Assembly (NCBI RefSeq): GCF_018063565.1
Contig: NZ_JAGPBB010000038.1
Coordinates: 1-36,860, forward strand
Direction: 5' to 3'
DNA: 36,860 nt
Source of the DNA: Rhodoferax sp.
GTDB taxonomy: Bacteria; Pseudomonadota; Gammaproteobacteria; Burkholderiales; Burkholderiaceae_C
Positions 1 through 7,359 of the stretch are shown in pieces. Below the pieces are notes generated by a model. It saw nothing but the letters and a program-made list of their open reading frames with translations. It did not search any database and had not been told where the DNA came from. The position numbers and the translations under genes are program-made. Every line of letters starts with the position of its first letter. Position 1 is the first letter of the stretch.

Positions 1-5
1 TCCAT

Positions 6-32
6 GTTGATCACCATCTCGGGATGATCAAC
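6..32. repeat. 8-bp inverted repeat near the window edge
   Basis: GTTGATCA (6-13) and TGATCAAC (25-32) form a perfect 8-bp dyad around an 11-nt loop. No T-run follows on either strand, so it is not a standard intrinsic terminator. It could be an operator or the end of something cut by the window edge; no gene is visible in 1-255. Confidence 0.35.
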
Positions 33-61
33 CCACTCGCCAATTCACCTCAAATTACGGC

Positions 62-162
62 TTCAGGCTCATTCCTGCGTGGAAATACAGTGCCCTGTTC
101 AGGCTCATACCTCATTGGACAAGGCTGAAGCGCATCGCTAGAACGGATAGGAAATACACTGC
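62..162. repeat. Interleaved short direct repeats upstream of the PF10118 gene
   Basis: A 15-mer TTCAGGCTCATNCCT occurs at 62-76 and 98-112, one mismatch, period 36. A 13-mer GGAAATACASTGC occurs at 81-93 and 150-162, one mismatch, period 69. They lie in the 255-nt non-coding leader before the first gene. They may be remnants of a local duplication or regulatory sites; function unknown. Confidence 0.4.
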
Positions 163-255
163 ATGAGTTCAAGTATGGCATGGGTTTTGGGCGTTGCACA
201 AAACGTCGAACCATGAATAATCCCGATCCATCCACCGTGCAGGTGCATTCGCCCC

Positions 256-1134
256 ATGACTGTTCAGCCGCCCAATCCCACTCCCGAACTGCAGATTCGT
301 CAGCTTCTCGTTGATTTGAAAAGCGGCTTTGGTCGTCACTGGAATGGCGGCGACGCTTTTAAAACTGCCTTTGCCAATGCCCTTTCAATGAGTTTTCCGG
401 TGGGTGAACAGTTCTTTATAGACGCTGTCCGCAATGGTTTGACGCGACTGCCCAATGATGACCAGAACCAGTCGTTACGTGAACTGGCCAAAGGGTTCAT
501 CGGGCAGGAGGCAACCCATCGACGACTGCATGGCATTTGCAACGACTGCCTGGAGCAAAACGGATTGCGCAACCATTGGGGACCACGGGCGCAACGACGG
601 ATTGAGCGACTGCGCAACGTTCGCCAGGCCCTGGGGCTGGATCGGGGCTATCTGCATGACCTCGCCATTACAGCCGCGTACGAACACTACACGGCCATTT
701 TTGGCGACCTGGTGCTCAGGCGTCAAAATCAGGCTTGCGATCTTTTCTATCAGGCAGAGCCCATGATGCTGACCCTGTGGCGTTGGCATGCGGCTGAAGA
801 AACCGAGCACAAATGTGTTGCCTTTGACATGTACCGTGCCCTGAACGGCGGGCAGGGATTTCGGGTGACCTGGTATCTTTATGTCAGCATTGAATTTGCC
901 GTAGACATCGTGCTTCAAACCTGCAACAACCTGTGGCGTGATGGCACGTTTTTCAAACTTTCCACCTGGACCTCTGCCATCCGGTTTGTCGCCGGGCGCC
1001 AAGGTGTCGCATGGGAAATGATCAGGCCGCTGTTGGCTTACTTTCGCCCAGGTTTTCACCCTTTGCAGCTGGGTGACGTCCAGACGGCAACAGATTGGCT
1101 CAGAAACCACGCCCAGTCATGGCGCGCAGTCTGA
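256..1134 (+). CDS. Predicted metal-dependent hydrolase, ferritin-like (PF10118 type)
   Basis: A 292-aa cytoplasmic protein matching the 'predicted metal-dependent hydrolase' family (Metal_hydrol/PF10118), a helical, ferritin-like fold expected to hold a di-iron or di-metal centre. Visible ligand candidates are E51 in GEQFF, E85 and H88 in GQEATHRRLH, E143 in AAYEHYT, and the cluster H178-E182-E184/H185 in WHAAEETEHKCVAFD. The spacing of these ExxH-type motifs along four helices is what identifies the family. The true substrate of the family is not known; the name is inherited. The ATG at 256 has no clear Shine-Dalgarno, but it is the only sensible start before the first conserved motif. No signal peptide. 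It stands alone, convergent with the small secreted-protein gene downstream, so no operon partner helps assign a role. Confidence 0.85.
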   Translation: MTVQPPNPTPELQIRQLLVDLKSGFGRHWNGGDAFKTAFANALSMSFPVGEQFFIDAVRNGLTRLPNDDQNQSLRELAKGFIGQEATHRRLHGICNDCLEQNGLRNHWGPRAQRRIERLRNVRQALGLDRGYLHDLAITAAYEHYTAIFGDLVLRRQNQACDLFYQAEPMMLTLWRWHAAEETEHKCVAFDMYRALNGGQGFRVTWYLYVSIEFAVDIVLQTCNNLWRDGTFFKLSTWTSAIRFVAGRQGVAWEMIRPLLAYFRPGFHPLQLGDVQTATDWLRNHAQSWRAV

Positions 1135-1163
1135 ATGGTCCGGCGCCCTGTTCATCCATCGGT

Positions 1164-1553
1164 TTACTTGATGAAGCCACGGGCTTTCATCCGGTCACAG
1201 GCGTTTTGTCGAGGTGCATTCAGGGTGACACCTTTTTCCTTGGCGCGCGCCTGCATGGCGGCGTGTTGCTCGGCCTGCACGACTTTGCATTCGTCATAGC
1301 TTTTGACGGCGCGCATTTTGGTCTGGTTGGCGGTGCGTTCTTCGGCCGTCATCAGGGTCCAGCCGGGGGTATTGGTTTTGTCAAACCGCATGCCCCGCAG
1401 GCCGCCTCCACCCGGTCCCATTTGACCAGCACCTGGTCCCATGCCCATGCCAGGGGCAGCGGGTGCGCTTTGTGCCAGAACCGATGTCGACAATGCAGCG
1501 GCCAGTGTGGTGGCGATCGCGATCGTTTTGAAAGTGGATGGGCTTTTCATCAT
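1164..1553 (-). CDS. Small secreted Met/Gly-rich protein, function unknown
   Basis: A 129-aa exported protein. Residues 1-28 are a Sec signal peptide (basic start, hydrophobic core, VLA-Q cleavage around 27/28). Next comes a Met/Gly/Pro-rich segment, residues 35-51 (GMGMGPGAGQMGPGGGG). Then a short conserved helical part with two cysteines (C89, C119) in a SYDECK...RQNACDRMK context, which may form a disulfide. Similar small proteins are common and unnamed in Burkholderiales. An AGGAG 4 nt upstream of the first of two adjacent ATGs sits 7 nt from the second, so Met2 (1550) is an equally good start. It is divergent from the two-component pair at 1781-3876, whose sensor kinase carries the same Met/Gly motif. 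Role is not known; metal (for example copper) binding by the methionines is a guess. Confidence 0.75.
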   Translation of the reverse strand: MMKSPSTFKTIAIATTLAAALSTSVLAQSAPAAPGMGMGPGAGQMGPGGGGLRGMRFDKTNTPGWTLMTAEERTANQTKMRAVKSYDECKVVQAEQHAAMQARAKEKGVTLNAPRQNACDRMKARGFIK

Positions 1554-1684
1554 GAAACTCCTGTAGTTGACCTGTTATGGAGTGCAGGTTCTGCCTGCAT
1601 CCCTGGGTGCTATTGAAGCGCACTTGTGTCAACGCCGTGTTGCAACCGGAGGCTGTTTTGCATCGTGGTGTTGCGCGGGGGCCT

Positions 1685-1704
1685 TGCGTTACAGTGCGTT
1701 ACAA
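1685..1704. promoter_or_regulatory. Tandem 10-bp direct repeat, probable response-regulator operator
   Basis: TGCGTTACAG followed directly by TGCGTTACAA gives two copies with exactly 10-bp period, 77 nt before the regulator start. OmpR-family regulators bind such head-to-tail half-sites one helical turn apart. The repeat lies in the 217-bp region shared with the divergent secreted-protein gene, so it could control both. The assignment is inferred; the repeat itself is plain in the sequence. Confidence 0.6.
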
Positions 1705-1780
1705 AACTCGGTGCTCTGATGGCTACCCCGGCATCAGGCACGGCTGTAGGCTTGCACTATTGGCATAAAAAGTGACCCGC

Positions 1781-2506
1781 ATGGACACCAAAGACTGCAT
1801 CCTGATCGTCGATGATGAGCCCGAAATCCGCCGCCTGCTGGTGGACTACCTGACGCGCAATGGCTTTGAGGCCGTGGCTGCCCGCGATGGCAGGGAAATG
1901 TGGCAAATGCTGGAGCGTCACGCGGTGGATTTGCTGGTGCTGGACCTGATGCTGCCTGACACCGATGGGTTGACGCTGTGCCGCGACCTGCGCGCCAAAT
2001 CCGGCTTGCCAGTGATCATGCTGACCGCCCGTGGCGAGGAAACCGACCGCATTGTGGGAATTGAGATGGGCGCGGACGATTATCTGGTCAAGCCCTTTAA
2101 CCCGCGCGAGTTGCTGGCGCGCATCAAATCCATCTTGCGTCGCACCCGCGCCCTGCCACCCAATCTCAAGCCCGAGCCGGTACGATACCTTTGTTTTGCC
2201 GGCTGGAGCCTTGACACGGCTGAGCGTTTGCTGACCTCCCCAGACGCTGTGGCCACACCACTCTCAGGCGGCGAATTCCGGCTGCTGCGAATTCTGCTGG
2301 AGCACCCCAACCGGGTGGTCACGCGTGACCAGTTGATTGAGATGATTCATGGCCGCGAGGCCGAAGCCTATGATCGCGCCATTGATGTGCAGGTGAGCCG
2401 TCTGCGCCAGCGCCTGCACGACGACAGCCGCGAGCCACAACTGATCAAGACGGTGCGCGGTGAAGGCTATGTGCTGGCCGCCAGCGTGGAGGCACGAAGC
2501 ACATGA
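1781..2506 (+). CDS. OmpR/PhoB-family DNA-binding response regulator
   Basis: About 241 aa. The receiver domain (about 6-118) has the acidic pair DDE near the start, phospho-acceptor D55 in VLDLMLPD, the switch Thr in MLTARGEE and Lys in YLVKPFNPREL. A winged-helix Trans_reg_C domain (about 140-235) ends in the typical LIKTVRGEGYVL. The start is unclear: a GTG at 1772 is in frame just upstream of this ATG and neither has a Shine-Dalgarno. The stop codon overlaps the kinase start by 4 nt (ATGA), so the pair is translationally coupled. A 10-bp tandem repeat at 1685-1704 is its likely own operator. Resembles RstA/OmpR-type regulators; the regulon cannot be read from sequence, but the divergent secreted protein is the obvious first target. 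Confidence 0.92.
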   Translation: MDTKDCILIVDDEPEIRRLLVDYLTRNGFEAVAARDGREMWQMLERHAVDLLVLDLMLPDTDGLTLCRDLRAKSGLPVIMLTARGEETDRIVGIEMGADDYLVKPFNPRELLARIKSILRRTRALPPNLKPEPVRYLCFAGWSLDTAERLLTSPDAVATPLSGGEFRLLRILLEHPNRVVTRDQLIEMIHGREAEAYDRAIDVQVSRLRQRLHDDSREPQLIKTVRGEGYVLAASVEARST

Positions 2507-3876
2507 CCTTAAGCAAGCGACTGACATGGCGTGGTTGGTCATCGAGCTTGTACGCCCGCATGGCGCTGATTTTGTTGGCTGGTTTGCTGGTGGCGCAAGG
2601 GGTCAGCCTATGGTTGCAATGGGGTGAACGTGCTGCAGTGGTTAACCAGGCGCGTGGCCTGAATTGGGTGGATCGCATTTCCGAGGCCGTTCGCCTGCTG
2701 GAGGCGAGTGTGCCGGCACAACGGGATGCGGCGCTGCCAGCACTGCAATATGGCGGCTTGCGGTTGGAATTGATTTCGGCTGATCGGGTACTTCCCAACG
2801 CACCACCAACCACTTTTCAAACCATTCTGCAAGAGCGAATGGGTGCGCAACGCGAGATTCGCGCCAGTGGTGGTCCCGGAGCAGGTATGGGGCCAGGCAT
2901 GGGAAAGGGCCTGGGAGCGGGTTTGCAGCACGGCAACCTCAGGCGCAGCGTCGATATCCGCCTGGTCGATGGTCAATGGGTGCGCATCACCATGGGGCAC
3001 GACGGTGATGCGGCCACGCCGGCACTGTCGAACACGTTGATCTTTCAATTGCTGATCAGCCTGGTGTTGGTGGGGGCGGTGGTTTTGCTGGCGGTACGGC
3101 AGACCACCCGTCCGTTACAACAACTGGCACGAGCGGCCGACACCTTGGGTCGTGATCTGGACGCGCCGCCCCTGGAGGAAGACGGACCGATCGAGTCCCG
3201 AAGCGCCGCGCAGGCGTTTAACCGCATGCAAGCCAAAATGAAAAGACTGGTCAGCGAACGTGCGCGCGCCCTGGCAGCGGTGTCGCATGATCTGCGCACG
3301 CCACTGACACGTCTGCGACTGCGTACCGAGCTGATCGATGATGAGACCCTGCGTGACCAGATGGCCGCCGACCTCGAAGCCATGGCCGCCATGATTGACT
3401 CGACGCTGGACTATCTACGTGGCCTGCAGACCCATGAGTTGGTACGTGCCATCGACATCAACGCGCTGTTGGGCAGCATGGTCGAGGATGCCCAGGTGCT
3501 GGGGCGCAACATCCAGATCCACGGGCGAGCCACCACGGCGTTTCATGGCAGATTGTCTGCGTTGCGCCGGGCGCTGCAAAACCTGATTGACAACGCCTTC
3601 AAGTACGGCCACGGTGCCAACATCCAGATCGAAGACAACGCGTCAGAACTGAAAATTACGGTTGAGGACCAGGGGCCAGGTATCGCCCCGGAAAACATGA
3701 CTCAGGTGACAGAACCCTATTTCCGAATCGACGGCGCGCGCAGCCAGCCGGGTGAGGGCGTCGGATTGGGCCTGTCAATCGTGAAAGACATTGCCCTGTT
3801 GCACAACGGTGCACTATTGCTGACCAACCGGCCGCAGGGTGGCCTGGCGGCAAGCCTGGTGTTGCCGCGCAGATGA
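2503..3876 (+). CDS. Membrane sensor histidine kinase with Met/Gly-rich periplasmic loop
   Basis: A 457-aa partner of the preceding regulator. Order: TM1 about 19-39; periplasmic sensor about 40-175; TM2 about 178-198; HAMP about 200-253; HisKA with H262 in VSHDLRTPLTR; HATPase with N-box LIDNAFKYG (N364), G1 DQGPGI (389-394) and G2 GLGLSIV (421-427). Architecture and HAMP/HisKA type fit the EnvZ/RstB class. The sensor loop contains GPGAGMGPGMGKGLGAGL at about 124-141, a methionine- and glycine-rich stretch very like the one in the secreted protein encoded divergently at 1164-1553. That points to a shared ligand or partner, but this is inference. Convergent with amtB; no terminator hairpin is evident in the 42-nt gap. 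Confidence 0.92.
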   Translation: MTLSKRLTWRGWSSSLYARMALILLAGLLVAQGVSLWLQWGERAAVVNQARGLNWVDRISEAVRLLEASVPAQRDAALPALQYGGLRLELISADRVLPNAPPTTFQTILQERMGAQREIRASGGPGAGMGPGMGKGLGAGLQHGNLRRSVDIRLVDGQWVRITMGHDGDAATPALSNTLIFQLLISLVLVGAVVLLAVRQTTRPLQQLARAADTLGRDLDAPPLEEDGPIESRSAAQAFNRMQAKMKRLVSERARALAAVSHDLRTPLTRLRLRTELIDDETLRDQMAADLEAMAAMIDSTLDYLRGLQTHELVRAIDINALLGSMVEDAQVLGRNIQIHGRATTAFHGRLSALRRALQNLIDNAFKYGHGANIQIEDNASELKITVEDQGPGIAPENMTQVTEPYFRIDGARSQPGEGVGLGLSIVKDIALLHNGALLLTNRPQGGLAASLVLPRR

Positions 3877-3918
3877 AGCGATCGACCCGGGCAGGCTGAT
3901 GATCCGTAAAAGCTCACA

Positions 3919-5121
3919 TTACCAATTGACTTCGCGTTCAGGAGTAGCGCTGATCTTGTGAATTGACAGGTCGGCACCGTCGTATTCCTCCTCCTGGCTC
4001 AGGCGCAGGCCACTGATGGCTTTGATGGCACCGTAAACCAGCAGTCCACCCAATGCAGCCCAGACCACGCCGATGAACGTGCCGATCAGTTGCGCGCCAA
4101 AACTCACACCGCCCAGCCCGCCCAGCGCCTGGTTGCCAAAGATGCCTGCCGCAATACCGCCCCAGGTGCCACACAGGCCGTGTAAGGGCCAGACGCCAAG
4201 CACATCGTCAATCTTCCAGCGATTTTGAGTCAGCGTGAACATGCTGACGAACAAGGCACCGGCCACGGCACCCACAATCAGCGCGCCCAACGGGTGCATC
4301 AGGTCTGAGCCTGCGCACACGGCCACCAGGCCGGCCAGTGGCCCGTTGTGCACAAAACCGGGATCGTTTTTGCCTAGCACCAGGGCAGCCAGGGTGCCGC
4401 CCACCATCGCCATCAGCGAATTGACCGCGACCAGGCCAGAGATTCTGTCGAGTGTTTGGGCGCTCATCACGTTAAAGCCAAACCAGCCCACGGTAAGAAT
4501 CCAGGCCCCCAAAGCCAGGAACGGAATGCTTGACGGCGGGTGCGCCGATATGCCGCCGTCCTTGCGGTAACGATTGGCGCGCGCGCCCAACAGTATCACC
4601 GCGGGAAGTGCAATCCAGCCGCCTACCGCATGCACTACCACGCTGCCGGCAAAGTCGTGAAACTCGGCACCGGTCAGGTCCTTGAGCCACGCCTGCACGC
4701 CAAAGTGCTGGTTCCAAGCAATGCCTTCAAAGAACGGGTAGATAAACCCGACGACTACCGCCGTGGCAATCAGTTGGGGCCAGAAACGGGCACGTTCTGC
4801 AATGCCGCCTGAAATGATCGCCGGGATGGCGGCGGCAAAGGTCAACAAAAAGAAGAACTTGACCAGGTCATAGCCATTTTTGGCGGCGAGCTGTTCTGCA
4901 CCAACAAAAAAATGGGTGCCATAGGCCACACCGTAGCCGACCATGAAATACACCACGGTCGAGACGGAGAAATCCACCAGAATCTTGACCAATGCATTGA
5001 CCTGGTTCTTCCGTCGTACGGTGCCCAGCTCAAGAAACGCAAAACCGGCGTGCATCGCCAGCACCATGATGCCGCCGAGCAGAATGAACAGGGCATCGGC
5101 GCCCTGTTTGAGTGCTTCCAT
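3919..5121 (-). CDS. amtB: Ammonium transporter AmtB
   Basis: A 400-aa Amt/MEP/Rh channel in the inner membrane with about 11 TM segments, conducting NH4+/NH3. The pore twin histidines are present: H164 in FAGSVVVHAVGG and H314 in PLHGLCGTWGG. Other family marks are the FxxxGYGVAYG region after TM2 and GGIAERARFWP. No separate signal peptide precedes TM1, unlike E. coli AmtB. A cytoplasmic tail of about 35 residues (from LRLSQEEEYDG) is the part that contacts the PII protein GlnK in this family. No glnK lies beside it, although amtB and glnK are often adjacent. AGAGGA stands at a good distance before the ATG. A near-consensus sigma-54 promoter sits at 5193-5211, so nitrogen control is likely. 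Confidence 0.95.
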   Translation of the reverse strand: MEALKQGADALFILLGGIMVLAMHAGFAFLELGTVRRKNQVNALVKILVDFSVSTVVYFMVGYGVAYGTHFFVGAEQLAAKNGYDLVKFFFLLTFAAAIPAIISGGIAERARFWPQLIATAVVVGFIYPFFEGIAWNQHFGVQAWLKDLTGAEFHDFAGSVVVHAVGGWIALPAVILLGARANRYRKDGGISAHPPSSIPFLALGAWILTVGWFGFNVMSAQTLDRISGLVAVNSLMAMVGGTLAALVLGKNDPGFVHNGPLAGLVAVCAGSDLMHPLGALIVGAVAGALFVSMFTLTQNRWKIDDVLGVWPLHGLCGTWGGIAAGIFGNQALGGLGGVSFGAQLIGTFIGVVWAALGGLLVYGAIKAISGLRLSQEEEYDGADLSIHKISATPEREVNW

Positions 5122-5151
5122 GAAAATCCTCTTGGGTTAAATTGCTGCTTA

Positions 5152-5189
5152 TTGGTGCGTTTCAGGAGCTCACCCCAAAAACGCACCAA
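5152..5189. promoter_or_regulatory. Perfect 11-bp dyad at the amtB transcription start
   Basis: TTGGTGCGTTT (5152-5162) and AAACGCACCAA (5179-5189) are exact reverse complements with a 16-nt centre. The start site predicted from the sigma-54 element falls at about 5184, inside one arm. A complete RNA hairpin would therefore not form, and the dyad is more likely a DNA operator. Half-site order (GGTGC first, GCACC second) is the reverse of a classical NtrC site. Confidence 0.5.
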
Positions 5190-5192
5190 CAT

Positions 5193-5211
5193 AAAGCAAG
5201 AATCGCGCCAA
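5193..5211 (-). promoter_or_regulatory. Sigma-54 promoter of amtB
   Basis: On the minus strand the bases read TTGGCGCGATTCTTGCTTT. Against the sigma-54 consensus YTGGCACGN4TTGCW only one core base differs, and the GG-N10-GC spacing is exact. It lies about 75 nt before the amtB start. Sigma-54 with NtrC is the established route for nitrogen-controlled amtB expression. Confidence 0.75.
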
Positions 5212-5242
5212 AGTGGACGCTGCAGCCCGGATTCTGACCGAT

Positions 5243-6034
5243 TCAGGATTTGGCAGGCGTTGGGAGCGATTGCATCCAGCCCAGACCGGCTTCGGTCTGA
5301 CCGGACGGTCGATATTCGCAGCCGATCCAGCCGGGGTAGCCCAGGCGATCGAGGTGCTGCAATAAAAAGGTGAAATTGATCTCGCCAGTGCCGGGTTCAT
5401 GTCGCCCGGGGTTGTCTGCCAGTTGGATGTGGCCAATGCGCGCCAGGTGTCTTTGCAGTGTGGCGGCCAGTTCACCTTCCATGCGCTGCGCGTGGTAGAT
5501 GTCATATTGCAGAAATGCGTTGTCAGCGCCCACTTCGTCAAGAACATCCAGTGCGTAAGCACTGTGGTTGATGCAATAACCTGGCATGTCAAAGCGGTTG
5601 ATGGGTTCAAGCATCAATTGCAGTCCCGCCTGCTTAAAAGCCGCTGCCGCAAATTGCAGATTGCGCACCAAGGTCTTGCGTACCAGCGCATCCGGTGAGG
5701 CCGCTGGTGCAATGCCAGCCAGACAGTTGATCCGGCCAACTCCCAGCGCGGTGGCATAGGCGATGCCCAGGCGAACGCTGGCCTGGAACTCATCCACGCG
5801 CCCTGGCAGGCATGCCAGACCGCGGTCTCCGGCGTCCCAATCACCTGCTGGCAGGTTCTGCAGTACCGCGGTCAGGTGCCAGGTGTCAAGCTGTGCCCGG
5901 ATCGTCTCGATCGGCCAGGCGTAAGGCAGAAACAGCTCGACTGCCGTGAATCCCGCCTTTGCAGCGCGCTCAAAGCGCTGCAAAAACGGTACTTCGGTAA
6001 ATAGAAAGTTCAGGTTGGCGGCAAAGCGGGGCAT
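5243..6034 (-). CDS. hyi: Hydroxypyruvate isomerase
   Basis: About 263 aa, an AP-endonuclease-2-like TIM barrel. It interconverts hydroxypyruvate and tartronate semialdehyde in glyoxylate/glycerate metabolism; the related OtnI acts on 2-oxo-tetronate. Marks in order: MPRFAANLNFLF at the start, FTAVELFLPY, LMLEPINRFD (metal-binding Glu), QYDIYHAQRMEG, HIQLADNPGRHEPGTGEINF and IGCEYRP. The order and wording are those of Hyi. I chose the Met at 6034 because the family begins MPRFAAN; an upstream Met at 6058 would add eight unconserved residues. It lies 121 nt upstream of amtB on the same strand but the sigma-54 promoter between them makes separate control likely. No other glyoxylate-pathway gene (gcl, glxR) is near, which is unusual. 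Confidence 0.88.
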   Translation of the reverse strand: MPRFAANLNFLFTEVPFLQRFERAAKAGFTAVELFLPYAWPIETIRAQLDTWHLTAVLQNLPAGDWDAGDRGLACLPGRVDEFQASVRLGIAYATALGVGRINCLAGIAPAASPDALVRKTLVRNLQFAAAAFKQAGLQLMLEPINRFDMPGYCINHSAYALDVLDEVGADNAFLQYDIYHAQRMEGELAATLQRHLARIGHIQLADNPGRHEPGTGEINFTFLLQHLDRLGYPGWIGCEYRPSGQTEAGLGWMQSLPTPAKS

Positions 6035-6071
6035 GGTTTCATTGGGTGTTTGGCGCATGATAGCCGCCGGT

Positions 6072-6080
6072 TGCTATACT
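6072..6080 (+). promoter_or_regulatory. Extended -10 promoter of metX
   Basis: TGCTATACT is a full TGn extended -10 with TATACT (5 of 6 against TATAAT). Transcription would begin about 6086-6088, exactly where the SAM-II aptamer starts. A -35 is weak (TTGGCG at 6050-6055, 19-nt spacer), as expected for extended -10 promoters. Confidence 0.6.
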
Positions 6081-6084
6081 GACA

Positions 6085-6140
6085 GCGCGCCGATTTGACA
6101 GAATTGCGGGCGCATAACAAGTCCTGCTAAAGATGCCAGC
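6085..6140 (+). promoter_or_regulatory. SAM-II (SAM-alpha) riboswitch before metX
   Basis: Stem P1 is GCGCC (6087-6091) with GGCGC (6109-6113). The loop GATTTGACAGAATTGC (6092-6107) closely follows the SAM-II loop pattern GAUUUAAC...AUUGC. The 3' tail has ATAACAAG (6114-6121) and GCTAAAGA (6126-6133), matching the conserved AUAAA and GCUAAA blocks that form the pseudoknot. SAM-II aptamers bind S-adenosylmethionine and repress metX/metA-type genes. Here the aptamer starts at the predicted transcript 5' end and ends just before an intrinsic terminator. Identification is from recalled consensus, not a covariance search. Confidence 0.85.
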
Positions 6141-6141
6141 C

Positions 6142-6177
6142 AACCCGGTCATGCCTTTAGCGTCACCGGGTTTTTTG
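6142..6177 (+). terminator. Intrinsic terminator in the metX leader
   Basis: AACCCGGT (6142-6149) pairs with ACCGGGTT (6165-6172) across a 15-nt loop and runs into a T-tract (6171-6176). It stands directly behind the SAM-II aptamer and before the metX start. It therefore fits a SAM-driven attenuator, though it could also be a plain leader hairpin. Confidence 0.6.
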
Positions 6178-6192
6178 TTGCCAGTCCATGCC

Positions 6193-7359
6193 ATGATGAT
6201 CGCCTCGCCCCAGTCCATGCACTTTGATGCCGCGCTGCCCCTTCAAAGCGGTGCCAGCCTGCGCGACTATGACCTGAGTTTTGAAACCTACGGCACACTG
6301 AACGCAGCCAGATCCAATGTGGTGCTGATCTGCCACGCCTTGAACGCCTCGCACCATGTGGCCGGTGTTTACCCTGATCAACCTAAGAGCGAAGGCTGGT
6401 GGGACAACATGATCGGGCCGGGTAAACCGCTCGATACCAACCGTTTTTTTGTCATTGGCACCAATAACCTGGGTTCGTGTTTTGGCTCCACTGGCCCGAT
6501 GCACCTCAACCCGGACACCGGGCGCGTGTATGGTGCCGATTTTCCGGTGATCACCGTGGAAGACTGGGTCAACGCACAGGCGCGGCTGCTGGATGCGCTG
6601 GGGATCGAGCGCTTGGCCGCCGTGATGGGTGGCAGCCTGGGTGGTATGCAGGCATTGAGCTGGACGCTTCAATACCCCGAGCGCGTGCGCCACGCGCTGG
6701 TGATTGCCAGCGCCCCCAATTTGACGGCAGAGAACATCGCTTTCAATGAAGTGGCGCGTCGCGCCATCGTCACCGACCCGGATTTTCATGAGGGTCATTT
6801 TTATCAGTACGGTGTGGTTCCCAAGCGCGGCTTGCGTATCGCCCGCATGATCGGGCACATCACCTACCTGAGTGACGACGTGATGAACGAGAAGTTTGGC
6901 CGACAACTGCGTGATGCGGTGCTGGCTCAAGCCGAGAATACCGGCACGACGATGGACGCAGGCAGTTACAAATACAGCACTCAGGAGATTGAGTTTCAGA
7001 TTGAGAGCTACCTGCGACATCAAGGCGACAAATTCGCCGAGTACTTTGATGCCAACACCTATCTGCTCATCACGCGCGCGCTGGACTATTTTGACCCGGC
7101 ACGCGCTTATGGCGGCAACCTGAGCCTGGCCTTGGGTCGCGCCCGCGCCAAGTTCCTGCTGGTAAGTTTCACCACTGACTGGCGCTTCTCACCACAGCGC
7201 AGTCGTGAGATGGTCAAGGCACTGCTCGACAACCAGCGCGACGTGAGTTACGCCGAAATCAGTGCGCCCCACGGTCATGATGCTTTTTTGCTTGATGACG
7301 CAAGATATACAGGAGTTGTTCGCTCTTATTTTGAGAGTATAGAGGTGACACATGAGTGA
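6193..7359 (+). CDS. metX: Homoserine O-acetyltransferase (or O-succinyltransferase) MetX
   Basis: About 388 aa, alpha/beta-hydrolase. It acylates homoserine, the first committed step to methionine; acetyl versus succinyl donor cannot be told safely by eye. Marks: [45 protein letters not shown], nucleophile Ser in [11 protein letters not shown], and the C-terminal Asp/His region with [12 protein letters not shown]. An in-frame ATG at 6133 lies inside the SAM-II aptamer and one at 6151 lies in the terminator loop. I therefore chose the double ATG at 6193/6196 just past the T-tract; no Shine-Dalgarno is visible at any of them. It overlaps metW by 8 nt. Regulated by SAM through the upstream riboswitch. 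Confidence 0.93.
   Translation: MMIASPQSMHFDAALPLQSGASLRDYDLSFETYGTLNAARSNVVLICHALNASHHVAGVYPDQPKSEGWWDNMIGPGKPLDTNRFFVIGTNNLGSCFGSTGPMHLNPDTGRVYGADFPVITVEDWVNAQARLLDALGIERLAAVMGGSLGGMQALSWTLQYPERVRHALVIASAPNLTAENIAFNEVARRAIVTDPDFHEGHFYQYGVVPKRGLRIARMIGHITYLSDDVMNEKFGRQLRDAVLAQAENTGTTMDAGSYKYSTQEIEFQIESYLRHQGDKFAEYFDANTYLLITRALDYFDPARAYGGNLSLALGRARAKFLLVSFTTDWRFSPQRSREMVKALLDNQRDVSYAEISAPHGHDAFLLDDARYTGVVRSYFESIEVTHE

Noticed and set aside
475-1110. Long minus-strand open frame opposite the PF10118 gene
   Set aside because: It lies fully antisense to a gene with clear conserved motifs and has no recognisable domain; it is a GC-rich shadow frame.
5152-5189. NtrC binding site
   Set aside because: The half-sites are in the opposite order (GGTGC...GCACC) and too far apart for a classical NtrC box.
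6133-6192. Longer metX starting at ATG 6133 or 6151
   Set aside because: These codons lie within the SAM-II aptamer and the terminator loop; the extra residues do not look like MetX.
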